DNA from: a virus
Reading direction: 5' to 3' (one strand)
Virus record (IMG/VR): IMGVR_UViG_3300027747_002046
Span: 1-38,133 of that record
DNA: 38,133 nt
Under the pieces are notes generated by a model. That model saw only the letters and a program-made list of their open reading frames with translations, was not told the DNA's origin and made no database searches. The position numbers and the translations under genes were made by a program. Shown piece after piece: positions 1 through 7,134 of this stretch. How positions within the stretch are numbered: position 1 is the stretch's first letter; every line of letters starts with the position of its first letter.

Positions 1-11
1 AAATAGATTGA

Positions 12-1172
12 GACAAATCAAATAAAGTTGTTGGTTTTAATGTTGATCCAACAAAAGAAAATCAACAAATATTTAAATCTTTTAGCGTTTCACAAGATCC
101 GGGAAAACCAACAAGTGAATCTTTACAGATTTTGGATCAAATGGCCAATGTTGAAAAAAACAGACGATCATCTACACAAAGTGTTTCATTATTTAATTTA
201 TATAAGAATAGAAGTTATAGTTGTTCTGTTGATATGATGGGATGTGCTTTGATACAACCAATGATGTATTTTAATATTAGAAATATACCTATGTTTTCTG
301 GACCATATATGATTACAAAAGTAAGTCACGATGTTTCTGAAAATGGATTTAATACGGTTTTTGAAGGAATAAGACAACCCTTTTATAGTTTACCAACAGT
401 AGATAATTTTTTACAAACCTTAAATGTTAAAATTCTTTCACAATTACAAAGTAAAATACAAGAAAATGAATCAAAACAAAAACAAGATTCTGCAAATGTA
501 TTGTTTCAAGCACAAAATACAATTGCGAATTTACAATCTCAAGACACTTTAACTAAAAATCAAGATTGTGCAAATCAATTAAATAGTAGGTATAATAATT
601 TTACAGGAGTAGATACTCCACAACCAACATCTATTTCAGTAAAAACATTTTTAAATGAATTAAGAAACATTTTAATTGAATTAAAATATGATATGACAGG
701 AGATACTACATATCAAACAGCGGCGTCAGTTTTTACATTTGTGTTTGTTGACTCAGGAAATAATAATGGAACAGAACTAAGTGCTTATGAAAATAATTAC
801 AGCACAATAAATTTACAAGAAGTTTATGGTGACACTTTCTTTGAATTTATAAATAGAAAGTATTTTTGTGTTTCAAGAGGAACGGATAAAAATTTACCAA
901 TTGTTGCTTTTAGATCTTTAAAAGATTTTATAAAGTTTGTTTTACTTAAAGTTGGAAATATCCCAACGTTCTTGAATCAAGACGAAAGTAAGTTTTCACA
1001 ATATGGTGATAACTCTCCACCATATAATTTGGCTAAACAATATGTGTTACATTATCCGATCAATCAAAACGCCGATGTTTATACTAAAATTGAGGCGGAC
1101 AACAATCAAATTGAATCATTAAGGTCAGAATTTTTAAAAGCTTATCAAATTTTTAAATCATTGTGGTCCTAA
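12..1172 (+). CDS. Baseplate hub-like tail protein, C-terminal part (5' end uncertain)
   Basis: I read this as the C-terminal part of a tail/baseplate structural protein. The segment coded by about 200-400, with NLYKNRSYSCSV, the stretch around RNIPMFSGPYMITKVSHDV and a closing FEGIRQPF, looks like the hub-type 'late control D / gp27-like' fold. There a middle domain ends with a Met/Gly-rich ligation strand and a final F-x-G-x-R strand. The rest (residues about 90-345) is a Gln/Asn-rich helical region followed by an unrecognised domain. The frame is open and protein-like from base 12, but no ATG occurs before 141 (TTG at 132), and an in-frame TGA lies at 9-11. The true N-terminus is therefore either non-ATG, internal, or lost through a frameshift at the window edge. 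The hub assignment is moderate; a structural role is more secure. Confidence 0.5.
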   Translation, partial: DKSNKVVGFNVDPTKENQQIFKSFSVSQDPGKPTSESLQILDQMANVEKNRRSSTQSVSLFNLYKNRSYSCSVDMMGCALIQPMMYFNIRNIPMFSGPYMITKVSHDVSENGFNTVFEGIRQPFYSLPTVDNFLQTLNVKILSQLQSKIQENESKQKQDSANVLFQAQNTIANLQSQDTLTKNQDCANQLNSRYNNFTGVDTPQPTSISVKTFLNELRNILIELKYDMTGDTTYQTAASVFTFVFVDSGNNNGTELSAYENNYSTINLQEVYGDTFFEFINRKYFCVSRGTDKNLPIVAFRSLKDFIKFVLLKVGNIPTFLNQDESKFSQYGDNSPPYNLAKQYVLHYPINQNADVYTKIEADNNQIESLRSEFLKAYQIFKSLWS

Positions 1173-1187
1173 ATAAAATAATACAGA

Positions 1188-1194
1188 TATTTAT
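1188..1194 (+). promoter_or_regulatory. TATTTAT element upstream of gene 1209
   Basis: TATTTAT followed by AA, 14 nt before the ATG at 1209. It is one of nine such sites found immediately upstream of genes in the same orientation as the gene. It may be a late promoter element; no experimental support is visible. Confidence 0.3.
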
Positions 1195-1208
1195 AATAAA
1201 AATTATAT

Positions 1209-1433
1209 ATGAATACAAAACTTATATTAGATAACTACTTGGGTAAAAACACAAGAGTTTCAGAGAAGGATAAAGGTAATGGTTACAAAGAAGTTTGTGA
1301 TTTAGATACTGGAGACTGCTACACAGTAAGAATGAAAGATGGTTTAATTGAAAGAGTTGACAACACTAAAAATTCTTTTAAAAAAATCCAAGTTGAGACC
1401 AAGAATGGTATAAAAACATTATTAAACGGATAG
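1209..1433 (+). CDS. Small hypothetical protein (74 aa)
   Basis: Not recognised. This is a short charged protein starting MNTKLILDNYLGKN, with two closely spaced cysteines (around residue 31, VCDLDTGDCYTV) and a mostly beta-like pattern of alternating hydrophobic and charged residues ending in GIKTLLNG. No signal peptide or membrane segment is visible. It is preceded by a TATTTAT element and followed after one base by the next ATG (1435), so it is almost certainly co-transcribed with the Pro-rich protein downstream. The neighbourhood suggests a virion or assembly accessory role, but that is inference from position only. Confidence 0.6.
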   Translation: MNTKLILDNYLGKNTRVSEKDKGNGYKEVCDLDTGDCYTVRMKDGLIERVDNTKNSFKKIQVETKNGIKTLLNG

Positions 1434-1434
1434 T

Positions 1435-2121
1435 ATGAAATTAGATGAAAAAATATTAGAAGAAATCGCAAGATATAGATCAATCAACAACTATATTACA
1501 GAGCAAGAAGTTCCACCACCACCTGGAGACGTTCCACCACCACCTGTTGATCCGGCAGCGGCCCCATCACCTGATGCAGGAGCATCCCCAGCACCTGACG
1601 CAGGAGCAGCCCCAACACCACCAGCAGCTCCTGAAGGAGAACCAATTGATGTTGGTGCAGATCCTGACGTTGAAGAGGTTGGAGCAGAAGGAGAAGAAGG
1701 TGAAGGAGAAACTGAAGAGTTGGACATCACTGATTTGGTTGATTCTCAAAAAACAATGGCAGACAAACAAGAAGAATATTTTGAAAATCTTTTTGGTCAA
1801 ATAAAGAAAATGGAAGAAAAATTGTCAGAAATGGATAGTTTAGTTCAAAAAATAGATTCGTTAGATTCTAAAGTTGAAAAATATAGACCAAAAACGGCAC
1901 AAGAAAAACTACAATTAAGAAGTTTAGATTCAGGACCATTCAAACAAAATTTGGCAGACTTCTTTAAAGACAAAGAAGAGGAAATGGAAAAAACAGGAAA
2001 AAACGAATACGTTTTAACCCAAGACGAAGTTGAAAATTTTAGCCCATCAGAAATTGAAAAATCATTTAATGAACCAATGGAAGATGAAGACGACATATTA
2101 TTGAATAGATATAATTCGTAA
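1435..2121 (+). CDS. Pro/Ala-rich acidic coiled-coil protein, possible capsid/core protein
   Basis: Function not recognised. The protein has 228 residues in clear zones: an N-terminal amphipathic stretch with EEIARYRS (residues 9-16) and an I-T-E tripeptide (21-23); a low-complexity linker of Pro, Ala, Gly and Asp (about 26-85); a very acidic stretch (about 85-102); and a long, probably coiled-coil, helical region (about 105-145) with heptad-like Leu/Met. The rest is a charged tail. The N-terminus resembles that of the flavoprotein at 9259 (EEI, basic residue, R, hydrophobic). I-T-E fits the (I/L)-x-E pattern cut by T4-type prohead proteases, so a scaffold/core or packaged protein is possible. 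It ends a transcription unit with a strong terminator immediately behind it. The gene is secure; the role is inference. Confidence 0.65.
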   Translation: MKLDEKILEEIARYRSINNYITEQEVPPPPGDVPPPPVDPAAAPSPDAGASPAPDAGAAPTPPAAPEGEPIDVGADPDVEEVGAEGEEGEGETEELDITDLVDSQKTMADKQEEYFENLFGQIKKMEEKLSEMDSLVQKIDSLDSKVEKYRPKTAQEKLQLRSLDSGPFKQNLADFFKDKEEEMEKTGKNEYVLTQDEVENFSPSEIEKSFNEPMEDEDDILLNRYNS

Positions 2122-2123
2122 GG

Positions 2124-2158
2124 TATAAGGTCACAAATTGTGACCTTATATTTTTTTT
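2124..2158 (+). terminator. Rho-independent terminator after gene 1435
   Basis: A perfect inverted repeat TATAAGGTCACAA / TTGTGACCTTATA (2124-2136 and 2138-2150) is followed by a run of eight T (2151-2158). The realistic hairpin is an 11-bp stem with a 5-nt AAATT loop. It begins three bases after the stop codon and separates the preceding structural genes from the replication module. Confidence 0.9.
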
Positions 2159-2168
2159 AAGAATACCA

Positions 2169-2202
2169 TTTGACTATAACTTTTTATACCCTTATACTTT
2201 TT
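2169..2202 (+). promoter_or_regulatory. Candidate host-type promoter for the SSB/replication operon
   Basis: TTTG (2169-2172) and TACTTTTT (2195-2202) are separated by 22 nt. They resemble the Bacteroidetes primary promoter (TTTG near -33, TAnnTTTG near -7) with the last G missing and slightly long spacing. The pair lies between the terminator at 2124-2158 and the SSB start at 2231, where a promoter is expected. This is inference from a weak match. Confidence 0.3.
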
Positions 2203-2230
2203 ACATATAAACTTTTAATTTTAATTTTAC

Positions 2231-3094
2231 ATGGCGACAAATGTTTTAGACGCGGTTTTGGCTCAATATGAAAGTTCAAAACAAAGTGGTTCTTCTTCCA
2301 CTTCAAAAATGTCACAAGAAGAAAGAATGAAAAAATATTTCGCAGCTCTTTTGAAAGAGAACGAAAAACAAGGACAAAAACGTGTTCGAATTTTACCAAC
2401 AACAGACGGATCTTCACCCTTCAAAGAAGTATGGTTTCACGAAATTTCATTGGATGGAAAATGGCAAAAATTCTATGATCCAGGAAAAAATGACAATGAA
2501 AGATCACCTTTGAATGAGGTATATGAAGAACTTATGTCAACAGGAAAAGATTCTGATAAAGAATTGGCAAAACAATATAAGGCTCGCAAATTCTATATCG
2601 TTAAAGTTATTGACCGAGATAACGAACAAGATGGAGTTAAATTTTGGAGATTCAAACATAACTACAAACAAGAAGGAATCTTAGACAAAGTTATTCCAAT
2701 TTGGAAAGCAAAAGGAGATATCACAGACCCAACAACAGGACGAGATCTAATTTTGGAACTAACCAAAGCCAAAACACCAAAAGGAGCATTTTACACAGTT
2801 ATTCAAACTGTAATGTATGATGACCCATCACCAATTTCTAAAGATGAAGATCAATTAACAGAATGGGTTTCAGATGAAATGACATGGGAAGATGTTTATT
2901 CAAAAAAACCTGTTGAATATCTTGAAGCAATCGCAAGAGGAGAAACTCCACGTTGGGATTCTGAAAAAGGTGGATATGTTTATGCAAACGATGAAACCGC
3001 AGAATTTTCTATGGGAGGATCAAAATCCAAATCAATTAACGAAGTTGAAGATCCACAAGCAAACGATCAGGTTGACGAAGAATTACCATTCTAA
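2231..3094 (+). CDS. gp32: gp32-like single-stranded DNA-binding protein
   Basis: Probable single-stranded DNA-binding protein of the T4 gp32 class. It coats displaced strands and loads the recombination and replication machinery. The 287 residues compare with 301 in T4. The N-terminus is flexible and Ser/Lys-rich. The core (about 50-215) contains a gp32-like run starting KRVRILPTTDGSSPF and a WRFKHNY segment rich in aromatic and basic residues. The C-terminus (about 262-287) is acidic and ends DEELPF, resembling the partner-binding tip DDDIPF of bacterial SSB. No cysteine is present, so the zinc site of T4 gp32 is missing. It is a single-gene unit between terminators at 2124-2158 and 3114-3148, directly before uvsX, which supports the call. 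Being bounded by terminators fits separate, high expression. Confidence 0.75.
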   Translation: MATNVLDAVLAQYESSKQSGSSSTSKMSQEERMKKYFAALLKENEKQGQKRVRILPTTDGSSPFKEVWFHEISLDGKWQKFYDPGKNDNERSPLNEVYEELMSTGKDSDKELAKQYKARKFYIVKVIDRDNEQDGVKFWRFKHNYKQEGILDKVIPIWKAKGDITDPTTGRDLILELTKAKTPKGAFYTVIQTVMYDDPSPISKDEDQLTEWVSDEMTWEDVYSKKPVEYLEAIARGETPRWDSEKGGYVYANDETAEFSMGGSKSKSINEVEDPQANDQVDEELPF

Positions 3095-3113
3095 AAAAAA
3101 CCAAAGTATTATC

Positions 3114-3148
3114 AAAACACCGATTTACAATGTCGGTGTTTTTTTTTA
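3114..3148 (+). terminator. Rho-independent terminator after the SSB gene
   Basis: The stem AAAACACCGA / TCGGTGTTTT (3114-3123 and 3133-3142) has a 9-nt loop and leads into a long T run. It lies 20 bases behind the SSB stop and may allow SSB to be expressed independently of the uvsX chain. Confidence 0.85.
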
Positions 3149-3170
3149 TCATTAAATTAAATAGAAAATT

Positions 3171-4178
3171 ATGGCAATTAAGAAAAATGATTTTAGTTCA
3201 TTAAAAAAGAAATTTTCCACATCAGCAAAATATAAACCACAAAGATTTTTTGATTTGGGTCAACCTTTTTTGGATGCTGTGGGACTTCCTGGTCCTGCTA
3301 TGGGACATATAAATATGTTTTTGGGACATTCAGATACAGGAAAAACAACAGCACTTGTTAAAACTGCGGTTGACGCTCAAAAGAAAGGTATTCTTCCTGT
3401 GTTTATTATTACAGAACAAAAATGGAGTTTTGATCACGCAAAACTTATGGGTTTTGACTGTGAAGAAGTTGTCGACACCGAAACAGGTGAGTTAGAATGG
3501 GACGGGTTTTACATATTTAACAATAACTTCAATTACATCGAACAAATTACAGATTACATTAATGAATTATTAGATGCTCAAGAAAAGGGGGATTTGGATT
3601 ATTCTTTATGTATTATGTGGGATTCAGTTGGATCTGTTCCTTGTAAAATGACTTACGAAGGTAAAGGAGGAAAGCAACATAATGCTAGCGTTTTAGCAGA
3701 CAAAATCGGTATGGGAATCAATCAAAGAATTTCAGGATCACGTAAGTCTGACTCTAAATACGAAAATACTTTAATTATCGTAAATCAGCCTTGGGTGGAG
3801 TTGCCGGATAATCCTTTTGGACAACCCAAGATTAAAGCAAAGGGCGGTGAGGCAATTTGGTTAAACTCTTCATTGGTATTTTTATTTGGTAATCAAAAGG
3901 GTGCAGGAACAACAAAAATTACAGCAACAAAAGACAAAAGAACTGTAAAGTTCGCATCAAGAACAAAAGTGTCAGTTATGAAAAATCACATCAATGGACT
4001 TGGTTTTGAAGATGGGAAAATAATTGTAACACCACACGGTTTTTTACCTGGCAAGGAAGCGTCTGAAGAAAAAGCATCAATCGAACAATACAAGAAAGAT
4101 TATGCTGAATATTGGAAAGAAATAATTGGAGTCGATGGTGACTTTGATTTGAAAGCAGAAAAAGAAGAAGTAGAGTAG
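3171..4178 (+). CDS. uvsX: UvsX/RecA-like strand-exchange recombinase
   Basis: RecA-family ATPase of the T4 UvsX type. It forms filaments on single-stranded DNA coated by the gp32-like protein and starts recombination-dependent replication and repair. The Walker A motif is GHSDTGKT at residues 52-59. A Walker B strand ending in D (LCIMWDSVGS) lies near 144-153. A long basic region with SGSRKSDSKYEN and a conserved IIVNQPW segment, typical of the L1/L2 DNA-binding area, lies around 180-215. Length is 335 residues, shorter than T4 UvsX (about 390); the C-terminus is acidic (KAEKEEVE). The ATG at 3171 has no Shine-Dalgarno sequence. It heads the chain uvsX, RNase H, unknown, helicase with small gaps, consistent with an early replication operon. 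Confidence 0.92.
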   Translation: MAIKKNDFSSLKKKFSTSAKYKPQRFFDLGQPFLDAVGLPGPAMGHINMFLGHSDTGKTTALVKTAVDAQKKGILPVFIITEQKWSFDHAKLMGFDCEEVVDTETGELEWDGFYIFNNNFNYIEQITDYINELLDAQEKGDLDYSLCIMWDSVGSVPCKMTYEGKGGKQHNASVLADKIGMGINQRISGSRKSDSKYENTLIIVNQPWVELPDNPFGQPKIKAKGGEAIWLNSSLVFLFGNQKGAGTTKITATKDKRTVKFASRTKVSVMKNHINGLGFEDGKIIVTPHGFLPGKEASEEKASIEQYKKDYAEYWKEIIGVDGDFDLKAEKEEVE

Positions 4179-4199
4179 TAATAATTTAAAAGACAAGAA

Positions 4200-5210
4200 G
4201 TGTCAAAAACGTTATTGGTTGACGGAAACAACCTATTAAAAATCGGATTTCACGGAGTAAGAGATTTCTTTAATAAAGGAGAACACGTTGGGGGTATTTG
4301 GCACTTTCTAAATACCCTAAAACGTTTCCTTGACGAGAATAACTATAACAAAGTAGTTGTGTTTTGGGATGGAGAAACAAGTTCATCACAAAGAAGATTA
4401 TTATATCCAAAATACAAACTTAATCGTAAAACTAGTAACCCCGAAGATTTTAAAGAAGAATCGTTTTTAAAACAAAAACAAAGGGTTAAAGAATACCTTG
4501 AGGAAATGTTTGTTAGACAATTGGACGTTGAAAATTCAGAAGCCGATGATCTGATTGCTTATTATTGTCAGATTTCTGAAGACGAAAGTAAAACAATATT
4601 TTCGACAGATAGAGACCTTACACAACTTATTTCTAAAGATGTGACAATATATTCACCAATAACAAAAAGGTATTATAAGAATGGAGATACGATTAAAATT
4701 GATCAAATAGAGATTCCCCACTATAATGTTAAAACATATAAAATATTAACTGGTGATAGTTCAGATAATATTGATGGTATTTTTTATCTTGGTGAAAAAA
4801 CTTTTGTAAAATTATTTCCTGAAATACTTGAAAAGGAAATTAGTATTACTGATATTTTAACAAAAGGTGAAGAATTATTAAAAGAACAGAAAGAAAATGT
4901 GGTTTTAAAAAATCTTTTAAGTGGAAAAACAAAAGAGGGAATATTTGGGGACGAGTTTTTTGTTATTAACGAAAAATTAGTTGACTTATCAAAGCCTTTG
5001 ATTTCCGAAGAAGGAAAAGAGTTAGTTCGATCGTATTACTCTGAGTCGTTGGATCCAGACGGAAGGGGACACAGGAATTTAATTCGTATGATGATGGACG
5101 ACGGATTCTTTAAATACTTACCAAAGGGTGACGACTCGTGGGTAAATTTTTTAAAACCATTTTTAAAACTATCAAGAAAAGAAAAAAGTAAGTTTAGAAA
5201 CAAAAAGTAG
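4200..5210 (+). CDS. rnh: T4 RNase H-like 5'-3' flap exonuclease
   Basis: FEN-1/5'-nuclease family enzyme that removes RNA primers and 5' flaps during lagging-strand synthesis, like T4 RNase H (305 aa; here 336). Acidic metal-binding clusters are visible: LLVDGNN (Asp8), VVFWDGET (about 53-60), NSEADDLIAYY (about 111-122), STDRDLTQL (about 132-140), and TGDSSDNIDGI (about 182-192) leading into the helix-hairpin DNA-binding region. The start is GTG at 4200: the first beta strand (LLVDGNN) lies only four residues in, and no in-frame ATG occurs before the conserved core. It follows uvsX by 21 nt with no terminator between. The C-terminus is basic (KLSRKEKSKFRNKK), fitting DNA or SSB contact. Confidence 0.88.
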   Translation: MSKTLLVDGNNLLKIGFHGVRDFFNKGEHVGGIWHFLNTLKRFLDENNYNKVVVFWDGETSSSQRRLLYPKYKLNRKTSNPEDFKEESFLKQKQRVKEYLEEMFVRQLDVENSEADDLIAYYCQISEDESKTIFSTDRDLTQLISKDVTIYSPITKRYYKNGDTIKIDQIEIPHYNVKTYKILTGDSSDNIDGIFYLGEKTFVKLFPEILEKEISITDILTKGEELLKEQKENVVLKNLLSGKTKEGIFGDEFFVINEKLVDLSKPLISEEGKELVRSYYSESLDPDGRGHRNLIRMMMDDGFFKYLPKGDDSWVNFLKPFLKLSRKEKSKFRNKK

Positions 5211-5224
5211 AAACCAAAAAAACT

Positions 5225-5674
5225 ATGAAAGAACAAGAAATAACAAAAGTAGAATTTTTGTTAATGTGTAATGAAAACATTGTTGTCCAAAGATTTTTTA
5301 ATGTTAGAGGATTCAATAAAAACGCTCACAAATCAGAAAATTTTTATGATCATATTAATTCGTTGTGTAACGAACTACAATATGATTTAAAGATGAGATC
5401 TGTAAGTTATTTATTGACTAATCAATACGAGATTTTTGAAAATCCCGAAATCTTAAACACATCAATTACGGATGGTCCAGAAAAATTTAATTTAATTATT
5501 AAGGTTGGAGACCTGACAATTTGTCATAGGCAGTTTGATGCCAAAGTATACCCTCCGAAGGTAAGATACACCGTAGACCTACGCCCAAAGTTAAAAACGA
5601 TAATGGCTGGTCTTACTGACATTTTTTCAGGTAAGAAATTTAATTATTTTTATCCCGAACTTATCAAAAATTAA
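5225..5674 (+). CDS. Hypothetical protein between RNase H and helicase (149 aa)
   Basis: Not recognised. A 149-residue soluble-looking protein, starting MKEQEITKVEFLLM, with mixed alpha/beta character, three Cys and no membrane segment. The second half has LIIKVGDLTICHRQFDAKVYPPKV, beta-like strands with conserved-looking CHRQFDA. It sits 14 nt after the RNase H gene and 33 nt before the helicase gene. Position suggests a replication accessory factor, the slot where T4-like phages often carry small helicase-loading or modulatory proteins, but I see no sequence evidence for a gp59-type loader. Confidence 0.6.
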   Translation: MKEQEITKVEFLLMCNENIVVQRFFNVRGFNKNAHKSENFYDHINSLCNELQYDLKMRSVSYLLTNQYEIFENPEILNTSITDGPEKFNLIIKVGDLTICHRQFDAKVYPPKVRYTVDLRPKLKTIMAGLTDIFSGKKFNYFYPELIKN

Positions 5675-5677
5675 TAG

Positions 5678-5684
5678 TATTTAT
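5678..5684 (+). promoter_or_regulatory. TATTTAT element upstream of the helicase gene
   Basis: TATTTAT followed by CAT, 23 nt before the helicase ATG and starting three bases after the previous stop. It matches the element before gene 31423 (TATTTATCAT). Its presence before a replication gene weakens a strictly 'late' interpretation. Confidence 0.3.
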
Positions 5685-5690
5685 CATACG

Positions 5691-5697
5691 AAAGGAG
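5691..5697 (+). promoter_or_regulatory. Shine-Dalgarno site of the helicase gene
   Basis: AAAGGAG lies 10 nt before the ATG at 5708. It is unusual here because the other clear starts in the window have only A/T-rich leaders. It fixes the start of the helicase gene at 5708. Confidence 0.7.
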
Positions 5698-5707
5698 AAA
5701 CAAGACA

Positions 5708-7108
5708 ATGGCAACGAGTAAAAATTTTGAGTATTTAGGAAATACATTTCAATTACAACTTTTAAATCAAATTATAGTAGACAAAGATTTTTCACATTCT
5801 ATTATTGATGTAATTGAGAACAACTATTTTGAAAACAAATACTTCAAAATAATCATTCAAATGGTGAGGGAATATTATTTAAAATATGATCACACACCAT
5901 CATTTGAAACCCTTGAACAAATAACTAAATCTGAACTTCAGCAGGAATTAGCATCCAAGATTGTAATGGACACAATCAAGAAAATTAAGGATGCACCTAT
6001 TGATGGCGTAGGTTTCGTTCAAGAAAAGGCTTTAAAATTCTGTAAACAACAAGAACTTCAAAAGGTAATGGGTCAGGCCCAAAAGATCATTGACGGAGGT
6101 GAGTTTGAAAACTACGACACTTTAGAGGAGTTGGTTAAGACAGCACTTCAAGTAGGAGCAAAAGACACATCAATGACGGATATATTTTCGAACCTTGATC
6201 AAGTGTTAGAAGAAGATTACAGACACCCAATTCCTATGGGAATCCCTGGTATTGACAGACTACTTAAAGGTGGTTTGGCTAAAGGAGAAATCGGTGTAAT
6301 CTTAGCACCAACTGGTGTGGGTAAATCAACAATTTTAACAAAGATTGCTAATCACTCATTTAATCTTGGGTTTAACGTCCTTCAAGTCTTTTTTGAGGAC
6401 AATCCAAAGGTTATTCAAAGAAAGCATATCACGTTGTGGACAAAGATTCACCCTGACGATTTGTCAGGAAAAAAAGACGAGGTAATGAAAAAAGTCAAAG
6501 AAGTTGAAGAGTCGATGCCAAATAAGTTGATAATGAAAAAGTTACCTTCAGATACAATGACTATGTTACAAATCAAAAATCAAATTAGAAAAATTATTTC
6601 TGATGGGATTAAAATTGACATGGTGGTTTTAGATTATATTGATTGTGTTGTTCCAGACAAAAACTTGGGTGATGAATGGAAAAGTGAAGGTTCGGTAATG
6701 AGAGCATTTGAGGCAATGTGTCACGAAATGGATCTTGTTGGGTGGACTGCAACACAAGGAAATAGGGCATCAATTTCATCAGAAGTTGTTACAACAGACC
6801 AAATGGGTGGGTCAATTAAAAAGGCACAAGTTGGTCACGTAATCATATCGGTAGCAAAAACATTACAACAAAAAGAACTTAAACTGGCAACAATCGCGAT
6901 AACCAAGTCAAGAATTGGGGATGACGGAATTGTGTTTGAAAATTGTAAATTTGATAACGCAATGATTGAAATCGACACAGAAAGTTCAATGACGTTCTTG
7001 GGAATTGAAGAACAAAAAGAAGAAAGACAAAGAGAAAGGGTAAAAGAACTTATTAAAAAACGACAAGAAAAGGAGTCACAAAAGCCACAATCTCCGGTAA
7101 ATAATTAA
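5708..7108 (+). CDS. gp41: Replicative DNA helicase, gp41/DnaB type
   Basis: Hexameric 5'-3' replicative helicase of the DnaB/T4 gp41 family; it unwinds the fork and works with the primase encoded at 36975. Length is 466 residues (T4 gp41 475). The N-terminal helical domain (about 1-150) is followed by a linker helix. The RecA-like motor domain has Walker A APTGVGKST (about 199-207), Walker B VVLDYIDCV (about 307-315), a Gln-containing sensor region (WTATQGNRAS) and a late arginine-rich part (ITKSRIGDDG). The C-terminus is highly charged (repeated Glu/Lys/Arg, about 435-460), a likely partner-binding tail. The start is set by a Shine-Dalgarno sequence. The gene ends the replication chain; 26 A/T-rich bases separate it from the reductase gene. 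Confidence 0.92.
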   Translation: MATSKNFEYLGNTFQLQLLNQIIVDKDFSHSIIDVIENNYFENKYFKIIIQMVREYYLKYDHTPSFETLEQITKSELQQELASKIVMDTIKKIKDAPIDGVGFVQEKALKFCKQQELQKVMGQAQKIIDGGEFENYDTLEELVKTALQVGAKDTSMTDIFSNLDQVLEEDYRHPIPMGIPGIDRLLKGGLAKGEIGVILAPTGVGKSTILTKIANHSFNLGFNVLQVFFEDNPKVIQRKHITLWTKIHPDDLSGKKDEVMKKVKEVEESMPNKLIMKKLPSDTMTMLQIKNQIRKIISDGIKIDMVVLDYIDCVVPDKNLGDEWKSEGSVMRAFEAMCHEMDLVGWTATQGNRASISSEVVTTDQMGGSIKKAQVGHVIISVAKTLQQKELKLATIAITKSRIGDDGIVFENCKFDNAMIEIDTESSMTFLGIEEQKEERQRERVKELIKKRQEKESQKPQSPVNN

Positions 7109-7134
7109 ATCACAATTTTAAAAATTAAAAAAAA

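Noticed and set aside
1491-1800. Long overlapping frames on both strands across the Pro/Ala-rich region of gene 1435
   Set aside because: They arise from the repetitive CCA/GCA codons; the real gene has a plausible start, coiled-coil end and terminator.
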